Notes: generated from the sequence alone by a model not told the origin. Counted from the stretch's first letter, positions 1-9,547 are shown. The stretch is 64,000 bases of DNA from Flavobacterium sangjuense (GCF_004797125.1 NZ_CP038810.1:2108001-2172000), one strand, 5' to 3'. Translations and numbers: made by a program.

Positions 1-2288
1 TTTATCCGTATGGTGAAGAACTTCGTTTTTCATTTTTTAATCCCGATTTGATGGGATACCATTCCTATTCGGAGTTTTATTATTCTGCCAATACATTTTC
101 ACCTCAAGGGGTTTACAGGGATTTTGATAAAAGACCCAATGACTTACTTTGGGTTAAATATTGCAAAAACAAGGTTTCCTATCAGGCGGTTCAAGAAGTA
201 TTGGGTGGGATGTCTGTTGGCGACATCAATCCAAGGTCAAAAAATGAAATGTTGCATTATTTGTATCAAACCAAAGATTATGAGGTAATTAATTATTTGA
301 AGTTTGCCAAAAACTGTGAATTTTTCAATTCCTGGATGGAAGACCCTTGGGAGCGCAATGAAGTGCAATCGTCTCCGGTTCGAAGAAAATTGTTAAAGAA
401 TGCTATTTTGCTTTCCAAACAAACAAAGAATGAAACACTAAAGTTCCGTTATACTTTTTTAGCTATCCGTATGGCATTTTACAGCCAGGATGTGGTTAAA
501 ATCAGAACGCTTTTTGATACTGTTTTTAAAGCCAAACCTTCCAAAGACATATTGTTTTATTGGAGTTTGTATTTCAGAGCCTTAGCTGAAGAAGATAAAG
601 CTTTGGGCAATTTTTATGCATCACAGGTTTTTGTCAATGCACCCGAAAAACGTTTTGCCATTTCACAATATTACAATAGAGATGTTCCTATAGAGCAAGT
701 AGTAGCTTTTGCCAAAACCGATGATGAAAGAGCCAATGTTTATCTTTTCGCCGGGATTTTAAAACACGATAAATCATTGGAATATTTCAAAAAAGTATAT
801 GAATACCGTCCAAAGTTTGATGGATTGAGTTTTATGTTGTTGCGCGAAATGAATAAAGTGGAAGATTGGATTTTTACGCCTTATTACACTCTTTTTGAAC
901 CATCGATTGAAACCAACAGTTATTGGGATGAAGAGGTTTCTGTTTTTCAAACCGTACAGAAAAGGGTAGAAGGCGATCGAAATTACGCCGGAGAATTATT
1001 GCGCTTTATCAATACAATCGATTTGAATTCAGTTGAAAATCCTATGCTCTGGAAAACCTGTAAAGCTTATTTGTTATTCATTACTAAAGATTACAATGGC
1101 AGCATTTCCTTATTGAATGAGCTGGAAAAAGTCAAACAATCAGAATTGGTTACCAATCAATTGGAAATTATTGAAGCATTGGCTTTAACAGCCAATCAGG
1201 AATACGGAAAAGCGATATTGATTAACGAAGTGAAACCGATAATTTTAAGAAATAAAAACTATCAAAAGTTTTTGTTTGCCTTGGGAAGAGAACTAGAATA
1301 CAAAGGCAACACCACAGATGCAGTATTACTGTATTCCACTTTAGGTAAAGGTTATGAGAATTATTATGAAGATCATAATTATTATAATAGTGTCTATTGG
1401 AAAACGGTGACCAATTCACCTGACAATTATTCTGATTTCTATAATGAGTATTTCGATTACATCAATGTAATGTATACGCCTGGGCAAATGGAAGCTTTGA
1501 TTGACAATATTTATAAAAACAGAGATAAGGAAGATGAATTTTCAGTTTTTAAATACAGTGTTTTAAAGACACAATTACCTCTTTTATATGATTTATTAGG
1601 AACCAAATACATACGACAAAACAAATTGACTAAAGCAATGCAAAGCTTTAAGAAAGTTGATGCTAAACTTTGGAATGAAAAGTATTCTAACTGGGAGCAT
1701 GAGAACAACGGATGGAATTTTGGAGATAATGTATTTGATGAAAATCCATTTTATGTTGTAAAATATACTCCGGAGTTTATTCCGGTAAAAGATGCTTTCC
1801 GCATTAATAAATACACCGTTACGCGACAACTGATTAAGTATATTAACAAAGCTGAAAATCCAAAAGAAAAGAACAAGGATTACTATTATTTTTTAGTTGG
1901 GAATTGCTATTATAATATGACTCATTTTGGCAACGCCTGGATGATGCGTCGCTACTACTGGACCAGCGGAGGAAATCCAACTACTATCGAAGATGAGAGA
2001 GAATATTACGAATGTCTTTCGGCCAAAACCTATTATTTGTTGGCACTTAAAAATGCCAAGACGGATAAGTTTAAAGCGTTGTGTCTGCGGATGATTGGCC
2101 GTTGTGAAAACAATAGATTGATTCATGCAGACAACGATAGATTTGAAGGCAGTTATGATCAGTTCCAAAATTATATTATGGGCAATAATAAATACTATCG
2201 GGAGTTAAAAGAAAAGTATCCGGATTATTATGGTGAATTGACTTCAAACTGTGATGCTTTCGGAAAATATTTCAGCGCCAGACGATAA
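1..2288 (+). CDS. Hypothetical protein, 5'-truncated, probable helical-repeat fold
   Basis: The reading frame is already open at base 3 and runs to a TAA at 2286-2288, so the true start lies outside the window. The first ATG at 51 is only internal. The visible part is about 760 residues, rich in Tyr, Phe, Lys and Asn. It has repeated short helical stretches with alternating aromatic and Leu/Ala positions, such as FAGILKHDKSLEYFKKVYEY and YYLLALKNAKTDKFKALCL, which resemble TPR-like solenoids. I see no membrane span or catalytic motif. I do not recognise the family. A TPR-type scaffold or surface protein is an inference from the helical periodicity only. A strong hairpin terminator follows immediately. 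Confidence 0.75.
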   Translation, partial: YPYGEELRFSFFNPDLMGYHSYSEFYYSANTFSPQGVYRDFDKRPNDLLWVKYCKNKVSYQAVQEVLGGMSVGDINPRSKNEMLHYLYQTKDYEVINYLKFAKNCEFFNSWMEDPWERNEVQSSPVRRKLLKNAILLSKQTKNETLKFRYTFLAIRMAFYSQDVVKIRTLFDTVFKAKPSKDILFYWSLYFRALAEEDKALGNFYASQVFVNAPEKRFAISQYYNRDVPIEQVVAFAKTDDERANVYLFAGILKHDKSLEYFKKVYEYRPKFDGLSFMLLREMNKVEDWIFTPYYTLFEPSIETNSYWDEEVSVFQTVQKRVEGDRNYAGELLRFINTIDLNSVENPMLWKTCKAYLLFITKDYNGSISLLNELEKVKQSELVTNQLEIIEALALTANQEYGKAILINEVKPIILRNKNYQKFLFALGRELEYKGNTTDAVLLYSTLGKGYENYYEDHNYYNSVYWKTVTNSPDNYSDFYNEYFDYINVMYTPGQMEALIDNIYKNRDKEDEFSVFKYSVLKTQLPLLYDLLGTKYIRQNKLTKAMQSFKKVDAKLWNEKYSNWEHENNGWNFGDNVFDENPFYVVKYTPEFIPVKDAFRINKYTVTRQLIKYINKAENPKEKNKDYYYFLVGNCYYNMTHFGNAWMMRRYYWTSGGNPTTIEDEREYYECLSAKTYYLLALKNAKTDKFKALCLRMIGRCENNRLIHADNDRFEGSYDQFQNYIMGNNKYYRELKEKYPDYYGELTSNCDAFGKYFSARR

Positions 2289-2291
2289 TAA

Positions 2292-2316
2292 AAAAGCTCT
2301 CCATTGGAGAGCTTTT
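2292..2316. terminator. Bidirectional intrinsic terminator
   Basis: An 11-bp perfect stem (AAAAGCTCTCC and its complement) with a 3-base loop is flanked by A-rich sequence on the left and T-rich sequence on the right. It lies between two convergent genes and would serve both the plus-strand solenoid gene and the minus-strand TonB receptor-PepSY operon. Confidence 0.9.
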
Positions 2317-2328
2317 CGTTTATTCTTA

Positions 2329-2877
2329 TTAACCCAATAAGAACAAAAACAATAGAGGGAAAAGTAATCCGGCGATGGCCAGTTTCCAACCTCTACGTTT
2401 AAAGGTAAACTTTCCGGCAGGAATCATAATCGCTCCTGTAATCGCTATTGTGATTAATGATATTCCAAAGATATCAGAGTAATAAATCCACCAGTTAGAA
2501 GTGTTTTTGTGCAACTTCATCATTTGGCTGATGATAGGTGTTTTTTGAAAAGAAACAATTTCACCTTTACCAGTTTCCATATCAATTTCAACATCGTGTT
2601 TTTCGAATGAAATCTTGAAGGTTCCTTTTTTTACATTGTGACGACGAATTTTGTCATCAATACCAAGAGCTTTTCCCAAAGAATCAGCAAACGGTTCGTT
2701 GATTTTTTCCTCCGCAGGCAATTTAACTTCGATGGCTTTGGTTTCAATCGTATATTTTTCAGGATGCCAGCTTTCCCTGTGATTCATCAAAATCCCTGAG
2801 AAGGCAAAAGAAATGATTAGTCCAATATAAAAATAACCTAAGTCGCGGTGCAGGTTTCTGATAGTGACTTGCTTCAT
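2329..2877 (-). CDS. PepSY-associated transmembrane protein
   Basis: This 182-residue inner-membrane protein has an N-terminal span near residues 14-31 (YFYIGLIISFAFSGILMNHR), a periplasmic-side PepSY-like region of about 100 residues, and two C-terminal hydrophobic segments around 130-152 and 165-181. The HRDLGYF start and the HKNTSNWW segment near 122 are typical of the PepSY-TM family. Some members of that family are thought to reduce ferric siderophores or support iron uptake. The gene begins 3 bases after the stop of the upstream TonB receptor, so the two are almost certainly cotranscribed and act together in iron acquisition. The iron-reduction role is an inference from context; no haem-ligand assignment was attempted. 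Confidence 0.88.
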   Translation of the reverse strand: MKQVTIRNLHRDLGYFYIGLIISFAFSGILMNHRESWHPEKYTIETKAIEVKLPAEEKINEPFADSLGKALGIDDKIRRHNVKKGTFKISFEKHDVEIDMETGKGEIVSFQKTPIISQMMKLHKNTSNWWIYYSDIFGISLITIAITGAIMIPAGKFTFKRRGWKLAIAGLLFPLLFLFLLG

Positions 2878-2880
2878 TTT

Positions 2881-5121
2881 TTAGAATTTATAAGATACTG
2901 TAGTGGTTAACATTCTTGGGGCAATAGGGGTAACGGTATTATCATCATAAACATAATAGCTAACTACATTTGCTAAGTTCGATAATCTTGCTCTTATTGA
3001 AAAATCTTTGATGGAATAACCAACTGATGCATCGAATTGTAAAAATCCGTCAACAGGAATTGGTTTTCTTGCCATTTCAGCAGCAGTTGACGCATTGTTT
3101 GGTCTTAATCTTCCGCCTAATCTTTCTCCGATAAAAGTTGATTGTAAACCAAATTCGAATCCTTTTAATTTGGTGTTTTCAAAAGTATAAAACGCACTTG
3201 CATTAGCGGTATGTTTTGGTGAAAATCTTAGATGTGTACCAGCATCATAGATATTACTTTTAGTATATTTTGTTTCGTTAAAACTGTATCCGGCGATTAA
3301 TCTTAAACCTTTGTGGTGGCCTGTAATGTCTAACTCAACTCCTTTACTTTGGTAAGCTCCAGCTAATTCTTTGATGTTGGTATTGGTATTTCCGTTTGAG
3401 AAATCGGTCTGCGCTAAATTTCCGTAATCGATTAAATAAGTTGTCAAATTAGCAACCAAATGACCTTTGAAGAATTCGTTTTTAATTCCCACTTCGTATT
3501 GATCGATTCTTGAGTTTGGTAAAGCTTTTAGATTTCTGTCAGTTCCGGTGTTTAACACAAATGAATCAGAATAGCTTGCAAAAACAGAATTGTTTTTAGT
3601 TGGTTGGAAAACCAAACCTAATTTTGGAGAAAATATATTATCGTGTGTTTCTGTTACAACCGGTGCAGTTGGTGTTGAAGAATATGTGAATACTTCAGAG
3701 GTGTTTTCAAGATAGCTGTAACGTAAACCGGCTAATACTTTTACTTTTTGAGTAACTTCAATTAAGTCCTGAAAGTAAACTCCGGCTCTTTTAACATTGG
3801 CCAAAGTGTTAGTGTTTTTATCCATTGAAGGGATAAGTGTATTGGCGTAGGTTGGATTTTTGGCAAGAATCACATTCGGATTATAGATGTTGATTTTGTC
3901 ATAATAATTGATGTTTTTGTAAGCCAAAGTGACAGTGTTACTTTGGTCGGCATCTGCACCAAAAAGTAAAGTGTGTTTCATTTTTCCGGTGTTGAAGGTT
4001 CCGGTTAAATCTGCTTCAACTAAGCTGTAATCTTGCTCTGAGTCTGTTTTTTGAACACCTCTAATCCAATCGCCATTGGCACGAACTAAGTTGTTGTTTG
4101 CGTTGTTAGGATCATTAATTCCTGCATTTGGTCTTAAACTCGACAATAAATCAGTGCTGTAACCTTGGTAAGAGAAAATCCCTTTCAATTGCCAGTTTTT
4201 GTTTAAATCGTGATTGATGGTAGAAGTAAAGCCTACTTGTTCTGAGTCAAATTTTCCCCAATCAAAACCTAAGAATGAATTTCTTGGCAATTCAACCACT
4301 TTATAATCAATGGTAGCCAAACCAAAGTCAGGTGTTCTGTTGTCACTTGTATAATCCGCTTCAACTAAAATATTTGTTTTTGCTGAAATGTCAAATAAGA
4401 ATGATGGATTGAAATAGATTCTTCTGGTTTGCACATCATCTCTAAAACTGTTTCCTTGCTCATAGCTACTGATAAAACGGTAAGCCACAGTATTACTGTT
4501 GTTCACTGCTCCATAAACATCAATGGTAGGTTTGAAAAAGTTATATTCTGTCGTTCTGATACTCAATTCACCACCGTGATTGAATCTTGGTTTTTTGGTG
4601 ATAAGGTTTAAAATTCCACCCGGAGCAACGTTTCCGTATAAAAGTGCGGAGCTTCCTTTTAAAATTTCTATACTTTCAAGCGAAGCTGTTTCAGGAATTA
4701 ACGATCCGTTAAATCTCACACCGTTTTTAAATGTGTTAGCACCGCTAAAAGTAAATCCTCTTGAACCTAATTCTTCCTGATTGTTTCCTGAAGCATTGCT
4801 GGCACCTGCAACATAAATACCGTTAGCGTTTTTAAGCGCATCTGAGAGTCTTAATATTTGTTGTTGCATGATGGTTTCTTTACCGATTACCATAGAGGCT
4901 TGCGGTAAGTCAAGTGGTTTGATGTTGGCTTTTCCACCTTTAACCACGGTTTTTTGTTGTTGTGAAATAATCACTACTTCTTTTAAGGCTTCTCCTTTTT
5001 TGTTTTTTACTGTATCGTTTACAGCATAAAGTTCGTCTTGGAAATCATCATTGGATTCTTGGGCAAAACCAACGGCACTAGTAGTAAGTGTTAAGGCGAG
5101 AATTGTAATATATCTATACAT
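2881..5121 (-). CDS. TonB-dependent siderophore receptor
   Basis: This 746-residue outer-membrane receptor begins with a signal peptide ending near GFAQ (about residues 1-20). A plug domain spans about residues 45-170, with features such as LPQASMVIGKETI, LSDALKNANGIYV and IEILKGSSALLYGNVAPGG, the last typical of FhuA/FecA-type siderophore receptors. A long beta-barrel follows and ends in the outer-membrane terminal phenylalanine (TTVSYKF). No N-terminal STN signalling domain or carboxypeptidase-regulatory domain is visible, so it looks like a classical transporter rather than a SusC-type glycan receptor. It energises uptake of a ferric chelate through TonB-ExbBD. The PepSY protein follows in the same operon. 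The exact ligand cannot be read from the sequence. Confidence 0.93.
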   Translation of the reverse strand: MYRYITILALTLTTSAVGFAQESNDDFQDELYAVNDTVKNKKGEALKEVVIISQQQKTVVKGGKANIKPLDLPQASMVIGKETIMQQQILRLSDALKNANGIYVAGASNASGNNQEELGSRGFTFSGANTFKNGVRFNGSLIPETASLESIEILKGSSALLYGNVAPGGILNLITKKPRFNHGGELSIRTTEYNFFKPTIDVYGAVNNSNTVAYRFISSYEQGNSFRDDVQTRRIYFNPSFLFDISAKTNILVEADYTSDNRTPDFGLATIDYKVVELPRNSFLGFDWGKFDSEQVGFTSTINHDLNKNWQLKGIFSYQGYSTDLLSSLRPNAGINDPNNANNNLVRANGDWIRGVQKTDSEQDYSLVEADLTGTFNTGKMKHTLLFGADADQSNTVTLAYKNINYYDKINIYNPNVILAKNPTYANTLIPSMDKNTNTLANVKRAGVYFQDLIEVTQKVKVLAGLRYSYLENTSEVFTYSSTPTAPVVTETHDNIFSPKLGLVFQPTKNNSVFASYSDSFVLNTGTDRNLKALPNSRIDQYEVGIKNEFFKGHLVANLTTYLIDYGNLAQTDFSNGNTNTNIKELAGAYQSKGVELDITGHHKGLRLIAGYSFNETKYTKSNIYDAGTHLRFSPKHTANASAFYTFENTKLKGFEFGLQSTFIGERLGGRLRPNNASTAAEMARKPIPVDGFLQFDASVGYSIKDFSIRARLSNLANVVSYYVYDDNTVTPIAPRMLTTTVSYKF

Positions 5122-5149
5122 TTATTTAGAATAAGTTAAAATAACGGTG

Positions 5150-5157
5150 CAAATATA
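5150..5157 (-). promoter_or_regulatory. Candidate -7 box for the TonB receptor operon
   Basis: On the minus strand this reads TATATTTG, an exact match to the Bacteroidota -7 consensus TANNTTTG, 28 bases upstream of the receptor ATG. No clear TTG -33 element lies at the usual spacing. No iron-box match was attempted beyond inspection. Confidence 0.5.
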
Positions 5158-5247
5158 AATACGAGATTTGAATTAAAAAAGTTTATTTAGACTTAATATA
5201 AATAATATTTTTCAACAAATTGATTTACTAATGTTTATAAATAAAAA

Positions 5248-5269
5248 AACCTTACTGTTTAGTAAGGTT
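5248..5269 (-). terminator. Intrinsic terminator of the DUF6265-like lipoprotein gene
   Basis: A 9-bp stem AACCTTACT/AGTAAGGTT has a 4-base loop. On the minus strand it is followed by a run of seven T. It lies just downstream of the lipoprotein stop codon and separates it from the TonB receptor operon. Confidence 0.85.
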
Positions 5270-5295
5270 AGAAGTGTTTTATGAAGAAAAAGTGC

Positions 5296-5784
5296 TTATT
5301 TTTTAGTCATTGCATAGCTTTCCGAAGTCGGTTTTCCTTGTTGCTTTCCGGAAATTGTTGCAACTAAACTAGTTCCATTTATTTTTTTATAAGTGATTTT
5401 TTGTGGGTAATCATGAGCTGGGTTTTCAAAAGCAAAAGTGTTATCTGCATCCGAAGTTAATTTAAATTGAACAGGCTCATCATTATTTTGTCCAACAACT
5501 GTAGCATTATAGGTTAATTCCTCAGCACGCTGCGTAAGCTTTATGCTTTCAAAATGAACCGTGTCTTTAGGGGTGATAAAATAACTGTCTCCGCTAAACG
5601 TGCTGTCATTTTGCTTTGTCCAGGTTTCCTTTAAGGTTCCATCAGGAAGTTTTTGTTCCCAATTGCCAACAAGCCAATTCAGCTTTTCGAGTTTGTCGAA
5701 CTTTTTTTCGGAAGAATTATTTTTACATGATGCTAAACAGGCAAGAACAAGTGCAATAACCAAAGGAAGTTTGTGTGATTTCAT
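5296..5784 (-). CDS. DUF6265-like lipoprotein
   Basis: A 162-residue protein starts with a lipoprotein signal peptide (MKSHKLPLVIALVLACLASC, lipobox LASC at residues 18-21). The mature part has LNWLVGNWEQ followed by beta-rich sequence and an ENPAHDYPQKITY motif near the C terminus, as in DUF6265 proteins, which are thought to form a small lipocalin-like barrel. The frame is open further upstream, but the extra 51 codons overlap the HPP gene and destroy the signal peptide, so the internal ATG at 5784 is chosen. It is probably anchored in the periplasm or outer membrane. The ligand and function are unknown. Confidence 0.82.
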   Translation of the reverse strand: MKSHKLPLVIALVLACLASCKNNSSEKKFDKLEKLNWLVGNWEQKLPDGTLKETWTKQNDSTFSGDSYFITPKDTVHFESIKLTQRAEELTYNATVVGQNNDEPVQFKLTSDADNTFAFENPAHDYPQKITYKKINGTSLVATISGKQQGKPTSESYAMTKK

Positions 5785-5818
5785 AGAAAATGATTTATAA
5801 AAGATAAAAATAGTAAAC

Positions 5819-6427
5819 TTATTTATCATTTTCATATTTTGGTAAGAAAGGAATTCGTTTTCTAATTTCAGAAAACTTCTTGTTAACGGGATATTGTCTA
5901 TTAGCTGTAATATTATTAAAGAACAAGGCCGCAACAAGTAAAATTATACTTCCAACCAAAACAGGTGATATTACATACCAATAACCAAGATTCTTCAATT
6001 CAACAGAACCAGTCACGGCAATCAAAGCTGTTGCTCCTCCGGGTGGATGCAATGTTTTAGTTATTTGCATTAAAACAATGGACAATGAAACAGCAAGTGG
6101 TGCCGTAATCCACAAAATATCAGGAGCAAATTTTTGAACGGTAACACCAATTATGGCTGAAACTAAATGTCCACCAATTAGGTTTCTGGGTTGTGCCAAT
6201 GGACTTTGAATTACACCATATACCAATACACTTGAAGCGCCAAAAGAGCCAATTAGATAAATCACATCAGAATGAGGTAAAGTTTTTGATTGCAAGTAAG
6301 CAATGATACCAATGCCAATAAACGAACCAACAAATGCCCAAAAGTGTTCTCTAAAATTAATCAGGGTCTCTCTGTAAAGAATATATCTTGTCCTACGATA
6401 ACCTCTTTTTATTTTTTTGATTGGCAT
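5819..6427 (-). CDS. HPP family membrane protein
   Basis: This 202-residue protein has about four hydrophobic spans and carries the family signature LHPPGGATA at residues 126-134. HPP proteins are small integral membrane proteins. Plant and cyanobacterial members have been linked to nitrite transport, while many bacterial ones carry C-terminal CBS domains, which are absent here. It begins 2 bases after the stop of the upstream ClC channel gene, so the pair is probably translated from one transcript. That context suggests an anion-related role, which is an inference. The lipoprotein gene 35 bases downstream may belong to the same transcript. Confidence 0.88.
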   Translation of the reverse strand: MPIKKIKRGYRRTRYILYRETLINFREHFWAFVGSFIGIGIIAYLQSKTLPHSDVIYLIGSFGASSVLVYGVIQSPLAQPRNLIGGHLVSAIIGVTVQKFAPDILWITAPLAVSLSIVLMQITKTLHPPGGATALIAVTGSVELKNLGYWYVISPVLVGSIILLVAALFFNNITANRQYPVNKKFSEIRKRIPFLPKYENDK

Positions 6428-6429
6428 AA

Positions 6430-7698
6430 CTATGCGCGATTATAATTATAAACTGTAAATGGAAAAATTAGTTTCGAAGTATATTTGGCAATCAGTGCCA
6501 CTGCTAAAATTGGGAAAAACAAAGTATAATCATTTATCATTCCACATACCAAAAACAGAGCAGTAAAAGGAGCATGAATGCTGGCACTTAAAACAGCGGC
6601 CATTCCAATGACCATAAAATTAATCGGAATAACATTGGCATCGAAAAATGTATTTAAAATCGTAGCCATTAATAATCCCAAAAAGGCACCAATAAATAGG
6701 CTGGGAGCAAACACACCGCCATCGCCGCCAGAGGCTAGTGTGGCTGAAGTGACAATAGGTTTTAAAATAAGTATTCCGAGAATTGTTGCTATAAGACTTA
6801 GAGTAGTGACTGGATTGGTTGCCGAAAATATATCTTTCATGGCATGATAACCATCACCATATAATTGTGGAAATTCAGCCAATGAAAGACTCAAAATTAA
6901 TGCACCAATGATAATTTTATGATAATCACTTGCAATTTTCCCGTATTGTCGTTTAAAGAACAACACCATTTTGGTAAGGAAAACAGAATTAATTCCGGCT
7001 AATATTCCCAACAAAATAAAATAAGGAATTGCATAAAAATGCCAAGTGGTAATGGTAACACTAAACAACGGTTCTTCGTTCATTAATAGTAACAAAGCAG
7101 AAGCTATCGTTAGCGCAATGATGTTGGTCAAAAAGAAAATCTTATTCGTTTTTTTGGCAATGACTTCCATCGAAAACAAAATACCGGCAATCGGACTGCT
7201 GAATAAAATTGTAATTCCGGCTGTAATTCCGACGCAAATCAGTTCCGTTTTATAGTTTCTGAAAACATTTTCTTTTCTATGTGATGCTGCACCAATTGCA
7301 GCCGTCGAGACAACGGTTGAAACTTCGATTCCGGTGGAGCCACCAAAAGCAACGGTAAACAATCCATTGACAAAATGCGATGGGATTTTATATAACGGTA
7401 AGCTTTTATTCTTTGATTTGGTCGCATCAAAAATTTCAGTAATGCCTTTGTTTTCTTTTTTCTTGAATAAATACTGGCGTAAAAAGTGAATGATAAGCAA
7501 TCCAATAATTGGAAACACAAACATGTAAATAGTGTTGTTGGCTGCTTTCAAAAAGAAAATGCTTTCTAAATATTCCGTTGTATGCTTTAATGATATGGCC
7601 AAAAAGGAAGAAAGAACACTAATCAGCAACGAAGCTATAATCAGTTTTCGGGTTATAATTAGTCTGATTTTTTTTTTAATTTTTGTATAGGAAGTCAT
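6430..7698 (-). CDS. ClC-type chloride channel or Cl-/H+ antiporter
   Basis: A 422-residue polytopic membrane protein of the voltage-gated chloride channel family. The helix-N motif is clear as GGDGGVFAPSLFIGAFLG near residues 330-347. The helix-F motif is present in altered form as GGSTGIEVS, with Glu125 where the gating glutamate (usually GKEGP) is expected. The helix-D selectivity motif GSGIP is not recognisable; ENKGITEIF lies at that position. There are no C-terminal CBS domains. Hydrophobic segments span nearly the whole length. The changed selectivity segments leave the ion uncertain, though the fold assignment is secure. It heads a ClC-HPP transcription unit. Confidence 0.88.
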   Translation of the reverse strand: MTSYTKIKKKIRLIITRKLIIASLLISVLSSFLAISLKHTTEYLESIFFLKAANNTIYMFVFPIIGLLIIHFLRQYLFKKKENKGITEIFDATKSKNKSLPLYKIPSHFVNGLFTVAFGGSTGIEVSTVVSTAAIGAASHRKENVFRNYKTELICVGITAGITILFSSPIAGILFSMEVIAKKTNKIFFLTNIIALTIASALLLLMNEEPLFSVTITTWHFYAIPYFILLGILAGINSVFLTKMVLFFKRQYGKIASDYHKIIIGALILSLSLAEFPQLYGDGYHAMKDIFSATNPVTTLSLIATILGILILKPIVTSATLASGGDGGVFAPSLFIGAFLGLLMATILNTFFDANVIPINFMVIGMAAVLSASIHAPFTALFLVCGMINDYTLFFPILAVALIAKYTSKLIFPFTVYNYNRA

Positions 7699-7716
7699 TT
7701 GGAGTATTGTATTTTA

Positions 7717-7724
7717 CAAAATTA
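7717..7724 (-). promoter_or_regulatory. Candidate -7 box for the ClC-HPP unit
   Basis: The minus strand reads TAATTTTG, matching TANNTTTG, 18 bases before the ClC start codon. No -33 element is obvious. Confidence 0.4.
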
Positions 7725-7812
7725 ATGAATCATTATCCGAAAAACTTTAAATGCAATCATAAAACTATCCTAAACTTGAAATAGTAAATTTTAAACTTGA
7801 AACAAAAAGTTG

Positions 7813-7820
7813 TATTTTTG
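7813..7820 (+). promoter_or_regulatory. Candidate -7 box for prfA
   Basis: TATTTTTG matches the TANNTTTG consensus and lies 25 bases before the chosen prfA ATG. This supports the ATG at 7846 over a longer frame beginning at 7810, because the longer start would lie inside the promoter. A TTG at 7797 is closer than the usual spacing of 17-23. Confidence 0.5.
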
Positions 7821-7845
7821 CACGCGAAATAAAGAACACAAAATA

Positions 7846-8919
7846 ATGTTAGAAAGACTTCAATATGTAAAACAGCGTTTCGACGAGATTTCGGATTTGA
7901 TTATTCAGCCCGATGTCATTGCCGATCAAAAGCGTTATGTACAGTTAAATCAGGAATATAAAGCTCTGAAAGATTTGATGGAAAAGCGTGAAGAGCTTAT
8001 TAATGTTACCGGAAATATTGCTGAAGCAAATGAAATTATTGCTGATGGTTCTGATGCCGAAATGGTAGAAATGGCCAAAATGCAATTGGACGAAGCCAAA
8101 GAACGTTTGCCGGAATTAGAAGAAGAAATCAAATTCATGCTGATACCAAAAGATCCGGAAGATGCCAAAAATGTAATGGTTGAAATTCGTGCCGGAACTG
8201 GAGGAGATGAAGCTTCAATTTTTGCAGGAGATTTATACAGAATGTATACTAAATATTGTGAATCTAGAGGTTGGAGAACTTCTACGGTTGATATGAATGA
8301 AGGAACTTCAGGAGGTTTTAAAGAGGTTATCTTTGAAGTAACCGGAGAAGACGTTTACGGAACATTGAAATTTGAAGCCGGAGTTCACCGTGTACAACGT
8401 GTACCACAAACCGAAACACAAGGTAGAGTTCATACTTCTGCAGCAACGGTTATGGTTTTACCTGAAGCCGAAGAATTTGATGTACAAATTGATATGAATG
8501 ATGTTCGTGTCGATTTCTTCTGTTCGTCTGGCCCTGGCGGACAATCGGTTAATACGACTAAATCTGCTGTGCGTTTGACACACATCCCAACCGGATTAGT
8601 AGCACAATGTCAGGATCAAAAATCGCAGCATAAAAATAAAGATAAAGCTTTGGAAGTTTTACGTTCGCGTTTATACGAACAAGAATTAGCCAAAAAACAG
8701 GAAGAAGATGCAACAAAACGTTCATCACAGGTAAGCTCAGGTGATCGTTCGGCAAAAATCAGAACTTATAATTATGCGCAAGGTCGTGTGACTGACCACA
8801 GAATTGGATTGGATGTTTTTGATATGGATGGTGTGATGAACGGAAAAATTCAAAAATTTGTTGACGAACTTCAGTTGGTGAACAATATGGAAAAACTAAA
8901 AGAAAGCGAAGTTTTCTAA
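7846..8919 (+). CDS. prfA: Peptide chain release factor 1
   Basis: This 357-residue class I release factor recognises UAA and UAG in the ribosomal A site and triggers peptidyl-tRNA hydrolysis. The catalytic GGQ motif is at about residues 231-233 ([14 protein letters not shown]). The stop-codon-reading tripeptide sits in [10 protein letters not shown] at about 187-189, reading PQT where Escherichia coli has PAT. It keeps the RF1 P-x-T pattern rather than the RF2 SPF. Length and the acidic N-terminal coiled region are normal for RF1. The start is the ATG preceding LERLQYVKQ, which fits the family N terminus. The gene is monocistronic, with its own -7 box upstream and a terminator downstream. 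Confidence 0.97.
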   Translation: MLERLQYVKQRFDEISDLIIQPDVIADQKRYVQLNQEYKALKDLMEKREELINVTGNIAEANEIIADGSDAEMVEMAKMQLDEAKERLPELEEEIKFMLIPKDPEDAKNVMVEIRAGTGGDEASIFAGDLYRMYTKYCESRGWRTSTVDMNEGTSGGFKEVIFEVTGEDVYGTLKFEAGVHRVQRVPQTETQGRVHTSAATVMVLPEAEEFDVQIDMNDVRVDFFCSSGPGGQSVNTTKSAVRLTHIPTGLVAQCQDQKSQHKNKDKALEVLRSRLYEQELAKKQEEDATKRSSQVSSGDRSAKIRTYNYAQGRVTDHRIGLDVFDMDGVMNGKIQKFVDELQLVNNMEKLKESEVF

Positions 8920-8924
8920 ATAAA

Positions 8925-8952
8925 AAAAGAGCTAACGAAAGTTAGCTCTTTT
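8925..8952 (+). terminator. Intrinsic terminator after prfA
   Basis: A 12-bp stem (AAAAGAGCTAAC and its complement) with a GAAA loop begins 6 bases after the prfA stop and continues into a T-rich tail. It can also act for the convergent minus-strand gene at 8984. Confidence 0.92.
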
Positions 8953-8983
8953 CTTTTACTTACTATCAGTAGACCCATTTGGG

Positions 8984-9547
8984 CTAAAGTCTAAATCCGT
9001 AAGCAAGTCTCAAAGCAATCATTCCCATTCCTTTTCCAGTTGTTCCATCATTATTCACTATTGGAAAATCAGTATAATGTTCGTATCGTAGACTGGCATC
9101 AAAATACTTGTTTGCGTATCCTATTCCAGGACTAAGAAGCAATGAAGATTCATCATAGTCGTTTGTAACGGCAAATGCACCACCAACTTCAGCCAATAAG
9201 TAAAGTTTATCTTTTAGAACAAAGGCTTTAAATCCACCTTTTACAGGTATGTATCCCAAATCATTATCATCACCATTGATGAAGAAATTATTGAATCCTG
9301 TAGTAAAAGTTAAAGAATATTTGGTTGATAAATCGTATTGTAATCTAACATCGGCGCCAACATTAAACTCATAAGGTTCTGCGCTTAATGGTACACCACC
9401 TGAAAGCCCGAAGCCAAGACGCCAGCCTTGATCATAATTTTCTGTTTTTGTTGTTGTTCCCGAATCTTGTGCAGATGCCGTAATCGAACCTGCTAGGAAT
9501 AAAAGAACTGTGACTAATTTTACTGAATTTCTAAAAATAGTTTTCAT
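8984..9547 (-). CDS. Small outer-membrane beta-barrel protein
   Basis: A 187-residue protein with a signal peptide (about residues 1-26, ending SITASAQ), followed by alternating beta-strand sequence rich in Gly, Tyr, Phe and Asp. It ends in a strand finishing RLAYGFRL. The length fits an eight-stranded barrel of the OmpX/OmpA-like or OMP_b-brl type. Strands such as RLQYDLSTKYSLTFTTGF and YFDASLRYEHYTDF have the alternating pattern. No enzymatic motif is visible. The role could be structural or adhesive; the sequence does not say. It is followed, in the same direction, by a small membrane protein. Confidence 0.78.
   Translation of the reverse strand: MKTIFRNSVKLVTVLLFLAGSITASAQDSGTTTKTENYDQGWRLGFGLSGGVPLSAEPYEFNVGADVRLQYDLSTKYSLTFTTGFNNFFINGDDNDLGYIPVKGGFKAFVLKDKLYLLAEVGGAFAVTNDYDESSLLLSPGIGYANKYFDASLRYEHYTDFPIVNNDGTTGKGMGMIALRLAYGFRL

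Noticed and set aside
1222..2168. Several minus-strand frames inside the first gene
   Set aside because: They overlap a well-formed long plus-strand coding region and have no plausible protein features.
5785..5937. Upstream in-frame extension of the DUF6265-like lipoprotein gene
   Set aside because: It overlaps the HPP gene and would bury the lipoprotein signal peptide; the ATG at 5784 explains the protein fully.
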